This document shows, piece after piece, positions 18,880 to 28,287 of a stretch of DNA of 48,724 nucleotides. The DNA lies in contig CAMMHE010000009.1 of NCBI GenBank assembly GCA_946496575.1, positions 1-48,724 of the forward strand, written 5' to 3'. Under the pieces are notes generated by a model. That model was not told where the DNA came from, did not search any database, and worked only from the letters and a program-made list of their open reading frames with translations. Numbering within the stretch: the stretch's first letter is position 1; every line of letters begins with the position of its first letter. This DNA comes from an uncultured Clostridium sp. Its GTDB lineage: Bacteria; Bacillota; Clostridia; TANB77; CAG-508. The translations under genes were made by a program, and so were the position numbers.

Positions 18880-21091
18880 ATGAAAAAGATAATTTTATCA
18901 ATAAGTGGAATGACTTGTTCTGCATGTTCTAATGGATTAGAAAAATACTTAAATAAACAAAATGGAATAATTGAAGCAAATGTTAATCTAGTTATGGCAA
19001 ATGCTACAATTATTTATGATGAGAACATACTAGACAAAGAAAAATTAGATGAATTTGTGAAAAAAGCTGGATTTAAAAGTCTAGGAGAATTTAAAAAAAT
19101 AAATATAGAAAAGAAAAACAAAAATGAGAAAAATATATTTATTATATTTACATTTTTAGCAATTATTTTAATGTATATATCAATGGGACACATGGTAAAT
19201 TTACCTATACCAGACTTTTTAAATGTAGCAATTAATCCAGTAAATTATGCAGTATGCCTATTTTTATTTGCAACACTATTTATGATTTACGGATATGATA
19301 TCATAAAAAATGGATACAAAAATTTAATACACAAAACACCTAATATGGATACATTAGTAGCAATTGGAGTATTAAGTAGTTTTGTTTATAGTATTTTTAG
19401 TATGGTAATGATTATAAAAGGAAAAGTAGAATATACACATGACCTATACTTTGAATCTACTGCTATTGTTATATATTTTATAAAACTACGGAAGATATTT
19501 AGATAGAATTAGTAAAGATAAAACAAAAGAAGCAATTGCAAAATTAGTAAAAATGACTCCAAACAAAGCGACAATTAAAATAAATGGAATAGAAAAACAA
19601 GTAACATTAGATGAAATCCATAAAGGAGATATTGTTGTATGTAAGCCAGGTGAAAAAATTGCAGTAGACGGAGAAATAATAGAAGGGACAGCACATTTTG
19701 ACGAATCATTCATAACAGGAGAAAGTAAACCAGCAAATAAAACAATAGGAGACAAAGTTATTGCAGGAAGTATAAATTATGATGGATATATAGAATACAA
19801 AGCAGAAAGAATAGGAAAAGAATCTACTATATCAGAAGTAGTAAGATTAGTGGTAGAAGCTAGCAACACAAAGGCACCAATAGCGAAAATTGCAGATAAA
19901 GTTTCAGGCTATTTTGTTCCAGCAGTTATTGCAATTAGTATATTAACATTTATTATTTACTTAATAATGGGATATGATTTTTCTGAAAGTTTAATTAGGT
20001 TTGTCACAATATTAGTGGTTGCTTGCCCTTGTAGTTTAGGTTTGGCAACACCACTTGCAATTGTTGTTTCAGAAGGACTATGTGCAAGTAATGGGATTTT
20101 AGTTAAAAAGAGTGAAATTCTTCAAAACGCACAAAAAGTAGATACTATTGCATTTGACAAAACCGGAACACTAACTTATGGAAAATTAAAGATTTCAGAA
20201 ATAAAAAATTATAGTGATTTAGAAGAAAAAAGATTATTACAATTTGTAGGAAGTATTGAAGCTAAATCAACACATCCAATTGGAAAAGCATTTGAAAATT
20301 ATTTACAAGAAAACAACATAGAAAAATTAGAAGTAGAGGAATTTGAAAATATAGCAGGTTATGGAATTATAGGAAAAATAAATAATGAAGAATTCATACT
20401 TGGAAACTCAAAAATTTTAGACAAGTACAACATTAAAAATAATTATATTAAAGACGAAGAAGAACTTACTAAAAGAGGTAATAGTATTGTATATGTAGCA
20501 AATAAAAATAAAATACTTGCTCTAATAGGGGTAAATGATGTTGTAAGAGAAAATGTAACAGAGGTTATAGAAGAGCTAAATAAAAACAAAATAAACACAA
20601 TAATGTTAACAGGAGATAACAAAGAAACAGCAGAAAAAATTGCAAAAGAAATAGGAATAACTAATGTTATTTCCAATGTATTACCATCTGAAAAAACACA
20701 AGTTATAAAAGAGTTGAAAAATAAAAATAAATTTGTAATAATGTGTGGAGATGGAATAAATGACAGCCCAGCACTAGCAACAGCTAATATTGGAATAAGT
20801 GTAAATAGTGGAACAGATATAGCAATGGACTCATCTGATGTAATATTAACTAAAAATAATTTAGTAAGTATTTTAAACCTTATAAAAATAAGTAAAAAAA
20901 CAGTTAGAAACATAAAACAAAATCTATTTTGGGCATTTTTCTATAACTGTTTAATGATTCCAATAGCAATGGGAGTATTTACGAATTTTGGAATTGCAAT
21001 TAATCCTATGATAGCAAGTTTAGCCATGATATTTAGTAGTATAACTGTAATACTAAATACATTGAGATTAAAAAATATAAAAATTGAATAA
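18880..21091 (+). CDS. copA: Copper-type P1B ATPase CopA, read through a +1 shift at CGG
   Basis: The first frame (18880-19488) encodes an HMA domain (GMTCSACSNG, C12 and C15) and the first four membrane helices. It then reaches CGG (19489-19491) and would end after 208 codons at 19504-19506. Dropping C19489 joins FIKL to GRYLDRISKDKTKEAI, matching the family sequence that follows helix 4. Translation then runs to 21091, giving 736 aa, a normal CopA length. The actuator TGES, the CPC in ACPCSLGLATP, the phosphorylated Asp in DKTGTLTYG, HP and GDGINDSPA all lie after the shift. Neither half could act alone. No ribosome binding site precedes a start for the second half. It is last in the metal operon. 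Confidence 0.9.
19486..19492 (+). other. Proposed +1 frameshift site in copA (CTA CGG A)
   Basis: CTA (Leu) is followed by CGG at 19489-19491 and AAG. Skipping C19489 makes GGA (19490-19492) the next codon and restores the family LGRYL sequence. The zero frame stops at TAG 19504-19506. The ten bases from the extra C onward (CGGAAGATAT) are identical to the mnmA site. Confidence 0.88.
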
Positions 21092-21467
21092 TTATAATAT
21101 TACAAAACTTATTGTGTAGAAAGAAAATATATAAATTTTTTAGAATTAATAAAAACATTCACTTTTATTTTATAGAGAGTTACTCTCCTAATTTAATATT
21201 TTTAAGGAATAATTATTAATGTAGACTTGAAAAAGTAATAAATTGCGAGAAATGTGTAAAAAATAGGTGATGGAATATGCGACGAGATCATCTGCAATTT
21301 AGAACTGCAGATGAGAATTTGTAATGGAGAATTTGCATATGCTTTATTCAAAAGACCTGATCCAATTTCACATGCAAGAGTTATACTATTAATTTGTAAA
21401 AATACTACACAAAATAAAAAAAATATGATAAAATATAAATATTAAGAAAATAAAGGAGGAATTAAAA
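21092..21467 (+). other. 376-nt intergenic region
   Basis: No ORF of note. It holds a short hairpin GAGAG-TTA-CTCTC (21175-21187), possibly a weak terminator for the metal operon, then the structured candidate RNA described separately, then the yebC ribosome binding site. Confidence 0.6.
21228..21412 (+). ncRNA. Candidate small RNA, possibly 6S RNA
   Basis: About 185 nt can fold as one long interrupted hairpin. Outer pairing: TTGC (21243-21246) with GCAA (21374-21377) and ATGTG (21252-21256) with CACAT (21369-21373). Then come partial pairing of AAATAGG with CCTGATCCAATTT and an asymmetric central bubble. ATATGC (21275-21280) pairs with GCATAT (21335-21340), and a perfect apical stem CATCTGCA/TGCAGATG (21289-21296/21306-21313) closes a 9-nt loop. 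Length, rod-like shape and central bubble resemble 6S RNA, the RNA polymerase decoy. The assignment is by shape only, so it could be another structured RNA. Confidence 0.42.
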
Positions 21468-22199
21468 ATGTCAGGACATTCAAAATGGCATAATATTCAA
21501 GCAAAAAAAGGAAAAGCAGATGCAGCAAGAGGAAAAATATTTACAAAATTAGGAAGAGAGTTATTAATAGCAGTTAAACAAGGAGGTCCTGATCCGGCAG
21601 GAAATTCCAAATTAAAAGATGTTATAGCAAAATGTAAAGCGGCAAACATGCCAAATGATACAATAAACAATGCAATAAAAAAAGCATCAGGAGAAGGAAA
21701 TACAGCATCATATGAAGAAATAACATATGAAGGATATGGACCAAATGGAGTAGCTGTAATTGTAGAAGCAAGTACAGATAACAGAAATAGAACAGCAGCA
21801 GATGTCAGACATGTATTTGATAAAGCTGGTGGAAATTTAGGGACAAATGGGTGTGTATCATACTTATTTAATAAAAAAGGTGTAATTGTTATAGAAAAAT
21901 CGACTTTAAGTAAAGATGAAGAGGAATTGATGATGTTAGCATTAGAAGCGGGAGCAGACGATTTTAATGTAGCAGATGAGATATACGAAATTACAACTGA
22001 ACCAAGTAGTTTTACTGAAGTAAGGGAAAAATTAGAGTCTGAAGGTATAGAATTTTTAGAAGCAGAAGTGCAAATGATACCAACAACAACAGTCTCATTA
22101 GACGATCAGGCACAAGAAAAAATGTTAAGATTAATAGAAAAATTAGAAGATTTAGATGATGTAATGAATGTATATCATAATGCAGAAAATATAGATTAA
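21468..22199 (+). CDS. yebC: YebC/PmpR family protein
   Basis: 243 aa, beginning [20 protein letters not shown], the diagnostic YebC N-terminus, and of normal length. The family is known as DNA-binding transcriptional regulators. Some members (YebC2, the human TACO1 homologue) act on the ribosome to relieve stalling at proline-rich motifs; which subtype this is cannot be decided by eye. Ribosome binding site AAAGGAGG. It stands alone, with a terminator behind it. Confidence 0.94.
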   Translation: MSGHSKWHNIQAKKGKADAARGKIFTKLGRELLIAVKQGGPDPAGNSKLKDVIAKCKAANMPNDTINNAIKKASGEGNTASYEEITYEGYGPNGVAVIVEASTDNRNRTAADVRHVFDKAGGNLGTNGCVSYLFNKKGVIVIEKSTLSKDEEELMMLALEAGADDFNVADEIYEITTEPSSFTEVREKLESEGIEFLEAEVQMIPTTTVSLDDQAQEKMLRLIEKLEDLDDVMNVYHNAENID

Positions 22200-22225
22200 T
22201 AAAAAATCAAATAAGGTTCTAAAAT

Positions 22226-22265
22226 AAAAAAATAAGGCATATATTATATATGTCTTTTTTATTTA
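22226..22265 (+). terminator. Intrinsic terminator after yebC
   Basis: AAATAAGGCATATA (22230-22243) pairs with TATATGTCTTTTTTATTT (about 22247-22264, with G-T pairs) around a 3-nt loop, with a run of six T. Confidence 0.75.
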
Positions 22266-22303
22266 TCAAAGAATAAAAAGAAGGGAGATGAATTAATTAT
22301 AAG

Positions 22304-23281
22304 ATGAACGAGTTAGAAAATGTATTAGAGTATTTGCCTAAAAAAATTAAAGACATAATTATCCAAAGTATAAATCCTAGATTAAGCGAATTTATAGAAG
22401 AAATACGAATACGTTTAAATAGACCAATAGTACTAAAAATTGGACAAGAATTAATGATAATATCATATACTATAAATAGTGAAGAAATGGAAGAAATATT
22501 TGAAAAAATATGCGAAAATTCTATATATTCATATAAAAATGAAATATGTGAAGGATATATAACAATTAAAGGTGGACATAGAATAGGGTTAACAGGAACA
22601 GCAGTAATAGACGAAAAAATAAAAAACATAAATTACATCTCTAGTTTAAATATTAGGATAGCAAGAGAGAAAATTGGTAGTAGCAAGAATCTTATAGAAC
22701 ATATAATTGATATAGATAATAACACTATATATAATACGTTAATAATATCTCCACCAGGATGTGGTAAAACAACTATTTTAAGGGATATAATTAGAAATTT
22801 AAGTAATGGAATAAAACAATTAAATTTTTCAGCTAAAACAGTTGGAATAGTAGATGAAAGAGGAGAGATAGCATCTGTGTATAAAGGTATACCTCAAAAA
22901 GATATAGGTATTATGTCAGATGTGATGAGCAATTTGCCAAAATCAATAGGAATGAGAATGTTAATACGTTCTATGTCACCACAAATCATAGCCTGTGATG
23001 AAATAGGAAATGATGAAGATATACATGTTATAAATATAGCAGTATGTTCAGGAGTAAAAGGAATATTTACTGCGCATGCCTCTAATATAAAAGAAACGAT
23101 GCAAAATCCACAATTAAACAAATTAATAAAAAATAATCTTATTGACAAAATTATACAACTAAATAAAAACAATAAAGGAAAAATTGATAAAATATATAAT
23201 GTATCAAATAACACATTTGAAGCTATAGAAAAAACATCATATCTAAAAGAGGAGAATATATTAAAAAGTACAAGCATATAA
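22304..23281 (+). CDS. spoIIIAA: Stage III sporulation protein AA
   Basis: 325 aa. A VirB11/PilT-like AAA ATPase of the SpoIIIA-SpoIIQ channel that links mother cell and forespore. Walker A is SPPGCGKTTILRD (about 149-161). Downstream GIVDERGEIA and ACDEIGNDEDI give the acidic and Walker B motifs. The N-terminal region EEIRIRLNRPIVLKI matches SpoIIIAA. In most spore formers it heads an eight-gene spoIIIAA-AH operon; here the next gene is spoIIP, so the remaining spoIIIA genes are elsewhere or missing. The start is preceded by GGGAG and a two-codon ATG AAT TAA mini-ORF (22288-22296). Confidence 0.92.
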   Translation: MNELENVLEYLPKKIKDIIIQSINPRLSEFIEEIRIRLNRPIVLKIGQELMIISYTINSEEMEEIFEKICENSIYSYKNEICEGYITIKGGHRIGLTGTAVIDEKIKNINYISSLNIRIAREKIGSSKNLIEHIIDIDNNTIYNTLIISPPGCGKTTILRDIIRNLSNGIKQLNFSAKTVGIVDERGEIASVYKGIPQKDIGIMSDVMSNLPKSIGMRMLIRSMSPQIIACDEIGNDEDIHVINIAVCSGVKGIFTAHASNIKETMQNPQLNKLIKNNLIDKIIQLNKNNKGKIDKIYNVSNNTFEAIEKTSYLKEENILKSTSI

Positions 23282-23312
23282 TATACATAGCAGGTAAAAC
23301 AAGGAGATATAT

Positions 23313-24476
23313 ATGTTTAATATAGCAGTAATAAATATAAAAGATATTTTAAAATATCTAGTAAGCATAATAATTACACTTTGTTTAGTTATGTTAGTTA
23401 CTAGATATTTTTCAAATTTGAATGAAAATCAAGAATATGAAGTAGGAATAAAACAGAAGCTATCAGAAATAATGCAGAAAAGCCTATTGGTCTGTTTAGA
23501 CGAAACTATACCAGCCATTAAAGAAATAAACCATGAATTAAGCAATGATGAAGAAGAACAAATTGGAGAAAAAATTATATTAGGTAATTTATTAAAAGTA
23601 GAACTATCAATGTTTACAGAAAATGATAAAAATACAGAATTAGCAGAAGTACAACAAGAAAATGAAAATAACACTCAAGAAGATAATAATACAATAGAAT
23701 CAGTAGATAATATTCAAAGCAATACAGAAACTGAAGTTGTTACCGAAAACCCATTATCTGAAAATTATAATTCAGAATATAATGGAGTAAAAATAAAAAA
23801 TGAGACTAGCTATGAGTTAACGCAAGAAATATTATCAAAACGAATAGAAGTGAATAAACAAAATATCGTAATTTTTCACACACATACATGTGAAAGTTAC
23901 ACTTCAAGTGAGCAATATCCATATCAACCAACTGGAAATTACAGAACTACTGATAATAATTATTCAGTAGTAAGAGTAGGAAATGAACTTACAAATTATT
24001 TACAGCAATATGGATATAATGTAATACACGACAATACATATCATGATTATCCAGCATATACAGGATCATATAATCGTTCATTAAGTACAGTTGAGAATAT
24101 TCTTAAACAAACCAGTAGTGACATAATAATAGATTTACATCGTGATGCTATAGGAAGTAATGCAAATTATGCACCAACAGTAAGGATAGGAGAAGAGTAT
24201 GCAGCTCAACTAATGTTTGTAATAGGAACAAATGGTGGAGGATTATGGCATCCAAATTGGCAACAAAATCTGCAATTTGCTATAGAAGTACAAGAAAAGG
24301 CAAATGAATTATACCCAGGGTTATTCAAGCCGATGATATTAAGAAATTCACGTTATAATCAACATTTAGGAAAAGCGGCATGTATTATTGAAGTTGGAGC
24401 TACTGGAAATACACTAGAACAAACATTAATAAGCATGAAATATTTATCAAAAGTTTTAAATGAAGTTCTAAAATAA
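23313..24476 (+). CDS. spoIIP: Stage II sporulation protein P (cell-wall hydrolase)
   Basis: 387 aa. One N-terminal membrane anchor (about 10-28), then an acidic Asn/Glu-rich linker (about 60-150), then the SpoIIP catalytic domain. Recognisable stretches are VIFHTHTCESYTSSEQYPYQ, HDNTYHDYPAYTGSYNRS, DIIIDLHRDAI and the terminal RNSRYNQHLGKAACIIEVG. SpoIIP is an amidase/endopeptidase that, with SpoIID and SpoIIM, thins septal peptidoglycan and drives engulfment. It follows spoIIIAA by 31 nt (ribosome binding site AAGGAG), so the two spore genes likely share a transcript. Confidence 0.93.
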   Translation: MFNIAVINIKDILKYLVSIIITLCLVMLVTRYFSNLNENQEYEVGIKQKLSEIMQKSLLVCLDETIPAIKEINHELSNDEEEQIGEKIILGNLLKVELSMFTENDKNTELAEVQQENENNTQEDNNTIESVDNIQSNTETEVVTENPLSENYNSEYNGVKIKNETSYELTQEILSKRIEVNKQNIVIFHTHTCESYTSSEQYPYQPTGNYRTTDNNYSVVRVGNELTNYLQQYGYNVIHDNTYHDYPAYTGSYNRSLSTVENILKQTSSDIIIDLHRDAIGSNANYAPTVRIGEEYAAQLMFVIGTNGGGLWHPNWQQNLQFAIEVQEKANELYPGLFKPMILRNSRYNQHLGKAACIIEVGATGNTLEQTLISMKYLSKVLNEVLK

Positions 24477-24502
24477 AACATCAAATTAATTAATAAAAAG
24501 AC

Positions 24503-24531
24503 TTTAAAAACTAAAAAGTATTTGTTATAAT
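24503..24531 (+). promoter_or_regulatory. Possible dxs promoter
   Basis: TTTAAA (24503-24508), 17 nt, TATAAT (24526-24531), 28 nt before the dxs start. The -35 box is weak. Confidence 0.4.
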
Positions 24532-24559
24532 AATTCCGTAAATAAAAAGAGGAAATAAA

Positions 24560-26402
24560 ATGTTAGAAAAAATAAACTCAACTGAAGATTTAAAAAAATT
24601 AAATATAAAGGAAAAAGAACAATTAGCCGTAGAATTAAGAAAGTATATTCTAGAAACAATATCACAAAATGGTGGTCATTTAGCTTCAAATTTAGGAGTA
24701 GTTGAATTAACAATTGCATTACATAGTGTATTTAATGTACCAAAGGATAAAATAATTTGGGATGTTGGCCATCAAACATATACACACAAAATAATAACAG
24801 GGAGAAAAGAAGAATTTAAAAAAATAAGAACAAAATCTGGAATTGCAGGTTTTCCAAAGACTACTGAATCAGAACAAGACTGTTTTAATACAGGTCATAG
24901 TAGTACATCAATTTCGGTAGCTTTAGGAATGGCAAGGGCAAGAGACTTAAAAAAAGACAAAAATCAAGTGATTGCTGTAATTGGTGATGGAGCACTTACA
25001 GGAGGAATGGCATTAGAAGCATTAAATGATGCAGGTAGCAGTAAAACAAAAATAACAGTAATATTAAATGATAATGAAATGAGCATATCAAAAAATGTTG
25101 GTGGAGTTAATATGCTTTTAAGCAAATTAAGAACAAAGAAGTTATATTCAAAAACAAATATAGAATTAAAGAAAATAATAAGCAAAGTTCCTAAAGTAGG
25201 AAAGCCATTTGTCAAATTAATTCAGAGAGTTAAAAGAGGAATAAAGCAATTAATAATACCCAAAATGTATTTCGAAAATATAGGTTTTACATATTTAGGA
25301 CCAGTAGATGGACATGATATAGAAAAACTTGAAAGCATATTAAAATTAAGTACACAATTAGAATGTCCAGTTTTAATCCATGTAATTACAAAAAAAGGAA
25401 AAGGGTATAAAATAGCAGAACAAAATCCAGATAAATTTCACTCAACAAGTGCATTTGATTTACAAACAGGAAAACCTAAAAAAATAAAATCTAAAGATTA
25501 TTCAAAAGCATTTGGAAAAAACATAGTAAAACTTGCAGAAAAAAATGATAAAATTGTTGCTATAACAGCAGCAATGAAAGATGGAACAGGACTTACAGAA
25601 TTTAGTAATAGATTTCCTAGCAGATTTTTTGATGTTGGAATTGCAGAGCAACATGCTCTTGGTTTAGCAGCAGGTTTAGCTAAAGAAGGAATGATTCCAA
25701 TAGTACCAATTTATGCATCATTTTTTCAAAGAGCATATGATCAAATAATTCATGACATATGTTTGCAGAATTTGCCAGTTGTGATGTGTGCAGATAGAGC
25801 AGGTTTAGTTGGTGCAGATGGTGAAACTCATCATGGAGCATTTGACATGTCATTTTTAAAAATCATTCCTAATATCACAATTTTAGCACCAAAAGATTTT
25901 AAAGAGTTAGAACAAATGTTAAAATTTGCTATAAATCTAAAAAAACCAGTAGTGATTAGATATCCTAGAGGGGGAGAAGCAAAAGCAAATTTTGAAAAAC
26001 ATGAACAAATAGAATTAGGAAAAGCAGAAATTATACAGGAAGGACAAGACCTAACAATAATAGGAATCGGCAAAACCGTATCAAGTGCAATAGAACTAGC
26101 ACAAAAGCTAAAGCAAGAAAAAATACAAGTTGAAGTAATTAATGCAAGATTTTTGAAGCCATTTGACAAAGAAAAAATAAAAAAATCAATCATAAAAACC
26201 AAAAAGGTAATAACAATGGAAGATAATACAATTATTGGTGGACTCCGGAACAGAAGTAAAAAATTTAATAGCTTCTAATCCAATTTTAGAAAAAATACAA
26301 TTAAAAACTTATGGAATAGAAGATAAATTTATAGGATATAAATTATGGGAAGACTTGTATAAAAATATAGAAGAAGAAATCTATGATTTTTTAAATATAT
26401 AA
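24560..26402 (+). CDS. dxs: 1-deoxy-D-xylulose-5-phosphate synthase, read through a +1 shift at CGG
   Basis: Condenses pyruvate and glyceraldehyde-3-phosphate to DXP, first step of the MEP isoprenoid pathway (also feeding thiamine and PLP). The thiamine-diphosphate site GDGALTGGMALEALN and the transketolase pyrimidine domain with DRAGLVGADGETHHGAFD are intact. The zero frame meets CGG at 26246-26248 (codon 563) and would end at 26276-26278, missing the conserved C-terminus. Skipping C26246 gives GGL-GTEVKNLIASNP and a further 51 residues ending at TAA 26400-26402, for 613 aa, a typical length. That stop overlaps the ribosome binding site of the next gene (AAGGAGG, 26401-26407), as expected for the true gene end in an operon. 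The C-terminal domain in question completes the transketolase fold. Confidence 0.9.
26243..26249 (+). other. Proposed +1 frameshift site in dxs (CTC CGG A)
   Basis: CTC is followed by CGG at 26246-26248 and AAC. Skipping one C makes GGA (26247-26249) the next codon and restores the GGLGTEV match to the GGxG region of DXS. The zero frame ends ten codons later. Confidence 0.88.
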
Positions 26403-26421
26403 GGAGGAAATAGATGTAAAA

Positions 26422-26892
26422 ATGAAAAAAGTATTATTTATATCAAGTACAGGAGGACACTTAAACGAGTTAATGCAGTTAAAACCATTATTTAAAAAAT
26501 ATGACTATCATATAATAACAGAAAAAGACAAAGCTAATGAGAATCTAAAGAGTGAATATAAAGAAAAAATAGACTATTTACCATATGGTACAAGGAGTAA
26601 ATTATTGACATATATATTTAAATATATGTATTTATGTTTGAAAACAATATATTTATATATAAAAATAAAACCAGAATATATAGTAACAACAGGAACACAT
26701 ACAGCAGGTCCAATGTGCTATTTAGGAAAAATATTTGGAAGCAAGATAATTTATATAGAAACCATTGCAAATATAAACAAAAAAACAGCAACAGGAAGAT
26801 TAATATATCCAATAGCAGATTTATTTATCGTACAGTGGGAAGAAATGTTAGAAATATATCCAAAAGCTATATATGGTGGTTCTATATATTGA
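26422..26892 (+). CDS. Alg14-like glycosyltransferase subunit (PssD/EpsF type)
   Basis: 156 aa. Starts MKKVLFISSTGGHLNELMQL, the Alg14/PssD N-terminal motif, with a membrane-associated helix near residues 60-80 and VTTGTHTAGPMCYLG, YIETIANIN typical of the family. It recruits the catalytic Alg13-like partner (next gene) to the membrane to transfer a sugar, often GlcNAc or a hexose, to a lipid-linked acceptor. The two half-genes correspond to one MurG-like GT-B fold. A start-stop mini-ORF (ATG TAA, 26414-26419) lies between the ribosome binding site and the start. Confidence 0.88.
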   Translation: MKKVLFISSTGGHLNELMQLKPLFKKYDYHIITEKDKANENLKSEYKEKIDYLPYGTRSKLLTYIFKYMYLCLKTIYLYIKIKPEYIVTTGTHTAGPMCYLGKIFGSKIIYIETIANINKKTATGRLIYPIADLFIVQWEEMLEIYPKAIYGGSIY

Positions 26893-26920
26893 AAATATTT
26901 GAAATAAAAAAGGAGCAAAA

Positions 26921-27409
26921 ATGATACTAGTATTGTTAGGAACTCAAAATAATAGTTTTCATAGATTATTAGAAGAGATAGAAAAAAATATAGAAAATGG
27001 AAATATAAAAGAAGAAGTAGTAATACAAGCCGGATATACAAAATATGAGTCAAAAACTGAAAAGCAAAAAGTCAAAATATTTGATACTATACCAAAAGAG
27101 GAATTAGAAAAGTTAATAGAAGAAGCAAATTTAGTAATATCCCATGGAGGAGTAGGCTCAATGATAACAGCAAACCAAAAAGGTAAAAAGGTTATAGCAG
27201 TACCAAGAAAGAAAAAATATCATGAACATGTAAATGATCATCAAATATATACTGTAGAAGCATTTGCTAGAAAGAGATATGTAATTGGAGTAAAAGATGT
27301 AGAAAATATAGGTAATGCATTAAAACAAGTAGAAACATTTGAGCCAGTGATATATAATAAAGATGATAATAGTAGTATAATACAAATAATTGAAAAATTT
27401 ATTGGATAA
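26921..27409 (+). CDS. Alg13-like glycosyltransferase subunit (PssE/EpsE type)
   Basis: 162 aa. MILVLLGTQNNSFHRLLEEI is the typical start, and VISHGGVGSMITANQKGKK with PRKKKYHEHVNDHQ forms the UDP-sugar-binding site of the GT28 C-terminal domain. Catalytic half of the two-subunit transferase with the preceding gene. The acceptor is unknown; no other polysaccharide genes are adjacent. Confidence 0.9.
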   Translation: MILVLLGTQNNSFHRLLEEIEKNIENGNIKEEVVIQAGYTKYESKTEKQKVKIFDTIPKEELEKLIEEANLVISHGGVGSMITANQKGKKVIAVPRKKKYHEHVNDHQIYTVEAFARKRYVIGVKDVENIGNALKQVETFEPVIYNKDDNSSIIQIIEKFIG

Positions 27410-27454
27410 AATTTGAATTTATTACATATATAGACAAAAAAATAAATAAAAATG

Positions 27455-27494
27455 AAAAAAAGATAGAATAAGCAAAAATTTCTATCTTTTTTTT
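27455..27494 (+). terminator. Intrinsic terminator after Alg13-like gene
   Basis: AAAAAAAGATAGAA (27455-27468) pairs with TTCTATCTTTTTTT (27480-27493) and ends in a run of eight T. Confidence 0.85.
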
Positions 27495-27506
27495 ACTATA
27501 TAGGTA

Positions 27507-27535
27507 TTGCAAAAAATATATTTTATTGTTATTAT
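27507..27535 (+). promoter_or_regulatory. Possible ftsE promoter
   Basis: TTGCAA (27507-27512), 17 nt, TATTAT (27530-27535), upstream of the ftsE leader ORF. Confidence 0.45.
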
Positions 27536-27568
27536 TAAACAGAATAAGTAGAAAAATAGAAAGGAGTT

Positions 27569-27598
27569 ATGTTAGTAAAAATAACTAGCATAGGCTAA
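27569..27598 (+). CDS. Possible 9-aa leader ORF upstream of ftsE
   Basis: ATG at 27569 is close to AAGGAG (27561-27566) and encodes MLVKITSIG before TAA (27596-27598). The ftsE ATG follows two bases later and has no ribosome binding site of its own, so ribosomes probably initiate on the leader and reinitiate on ftsE. It could also be fortuitous. Confidence 0.4.
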   Translation: MLVKITSIG

Positions 27599-27600
27599 AA

Positions 27601-28287
27601 ATGATAGAATTTAGAAACGTAAACAAAGTATATACTACTGGAACAGAAGCAGTAAAAAATGCTAACTTTATAATTGAAAAGGGTGAATTTACGTTCTTAG
27701 TTGGAAGTTCAGGGAGTGGTAAATCAACATTAATAAAATTGATATTAAAAGAAGAAGAACCAACATCTGGAAATATAATAATAAACGGTAAAGATACAAC
27801 ATTTTTAAAACCAAATAGAATTCCGTATTTAAGAAGAAGTATGGGTGTAGTTTTTCAAGACTTTAGATTATTGCCAGATAGAACAGTATATGATAATGTA
27901 GCATTTGCAATGTATGTAGTAGGTGCAACTCCACGCCATATAAGGAGACAAGTTCCAATTGTACTTTCATTAGTAGGGTTAAGTGGAAAAGCCAAAATGT
28001 ACCCTAATGAATTATCTGGAGGAGAGCAACAAAGAGTAGCACTAGCAAGAGCATTAGTAAATAATCCATCAATGCTTATAGCAGATGAACCTACAGGAAA
28101 TCTTGATCCAGAAACAGCATGGGATATAATGAATTTATTAAATGATATAAATATGAGAGGAACAACAGTAGTAGTTGCAACACATGCAAAAGATATAGTA
28201 GATAAAATGAAAAAAAGAGTTATACATATTAGTAAAGGTCAAATAGTTAGAGATGATAAAAAAGGTGGTTACAACTATGAAATATAA
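27601..28287 (+). CDS. ftsE: Cell-division ABC ATPase FtsE
   Basis: 228 aa. Walker A GSSGSGKSTLIKL, signature ELSGGEQQRVALARAL, Walker B MLIADEPTGNLDPE, and the FtsE-type N-terminus MIEFRNVNKVY. With FtsX it transmits a cytoplasmic ATP signal that activates extracellular peptidoglycan hydrolases during division or elongation. It overlaps ftsX by 11 nt and is followed by two coiled-coil M23 peptidases, the expected effectors. Confidence 0.95.
   Translation: MIEFRNVNKVYTTGTEAVKNANFIIEKGEFTFLVGSSGSGKSTLIKLILKEEEPTSGNIIINGKDTTFLKPNRIPYLRRSMGVVFQDFRLLPDRTVYDNVAFAMYVVGATPRHIRRQVPIVLSLVGLSGKAKMYPNELSGGEQQRVALARALVNNPSMLIADEPTGNLDPETAWDIMNLLNDINMRGTTVVVATHAKDIVDKMKKRVIHISKGQIVRDDKKGGYNYEI

Noticed and set aside
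26618..26924. A 96-codon alternative + strand frame overlapping the Alg14-like gene
   Set aside because: It lies within a clear Alg14-family gene in another frame and is a Lys/Asn/Arg-rich shadow.
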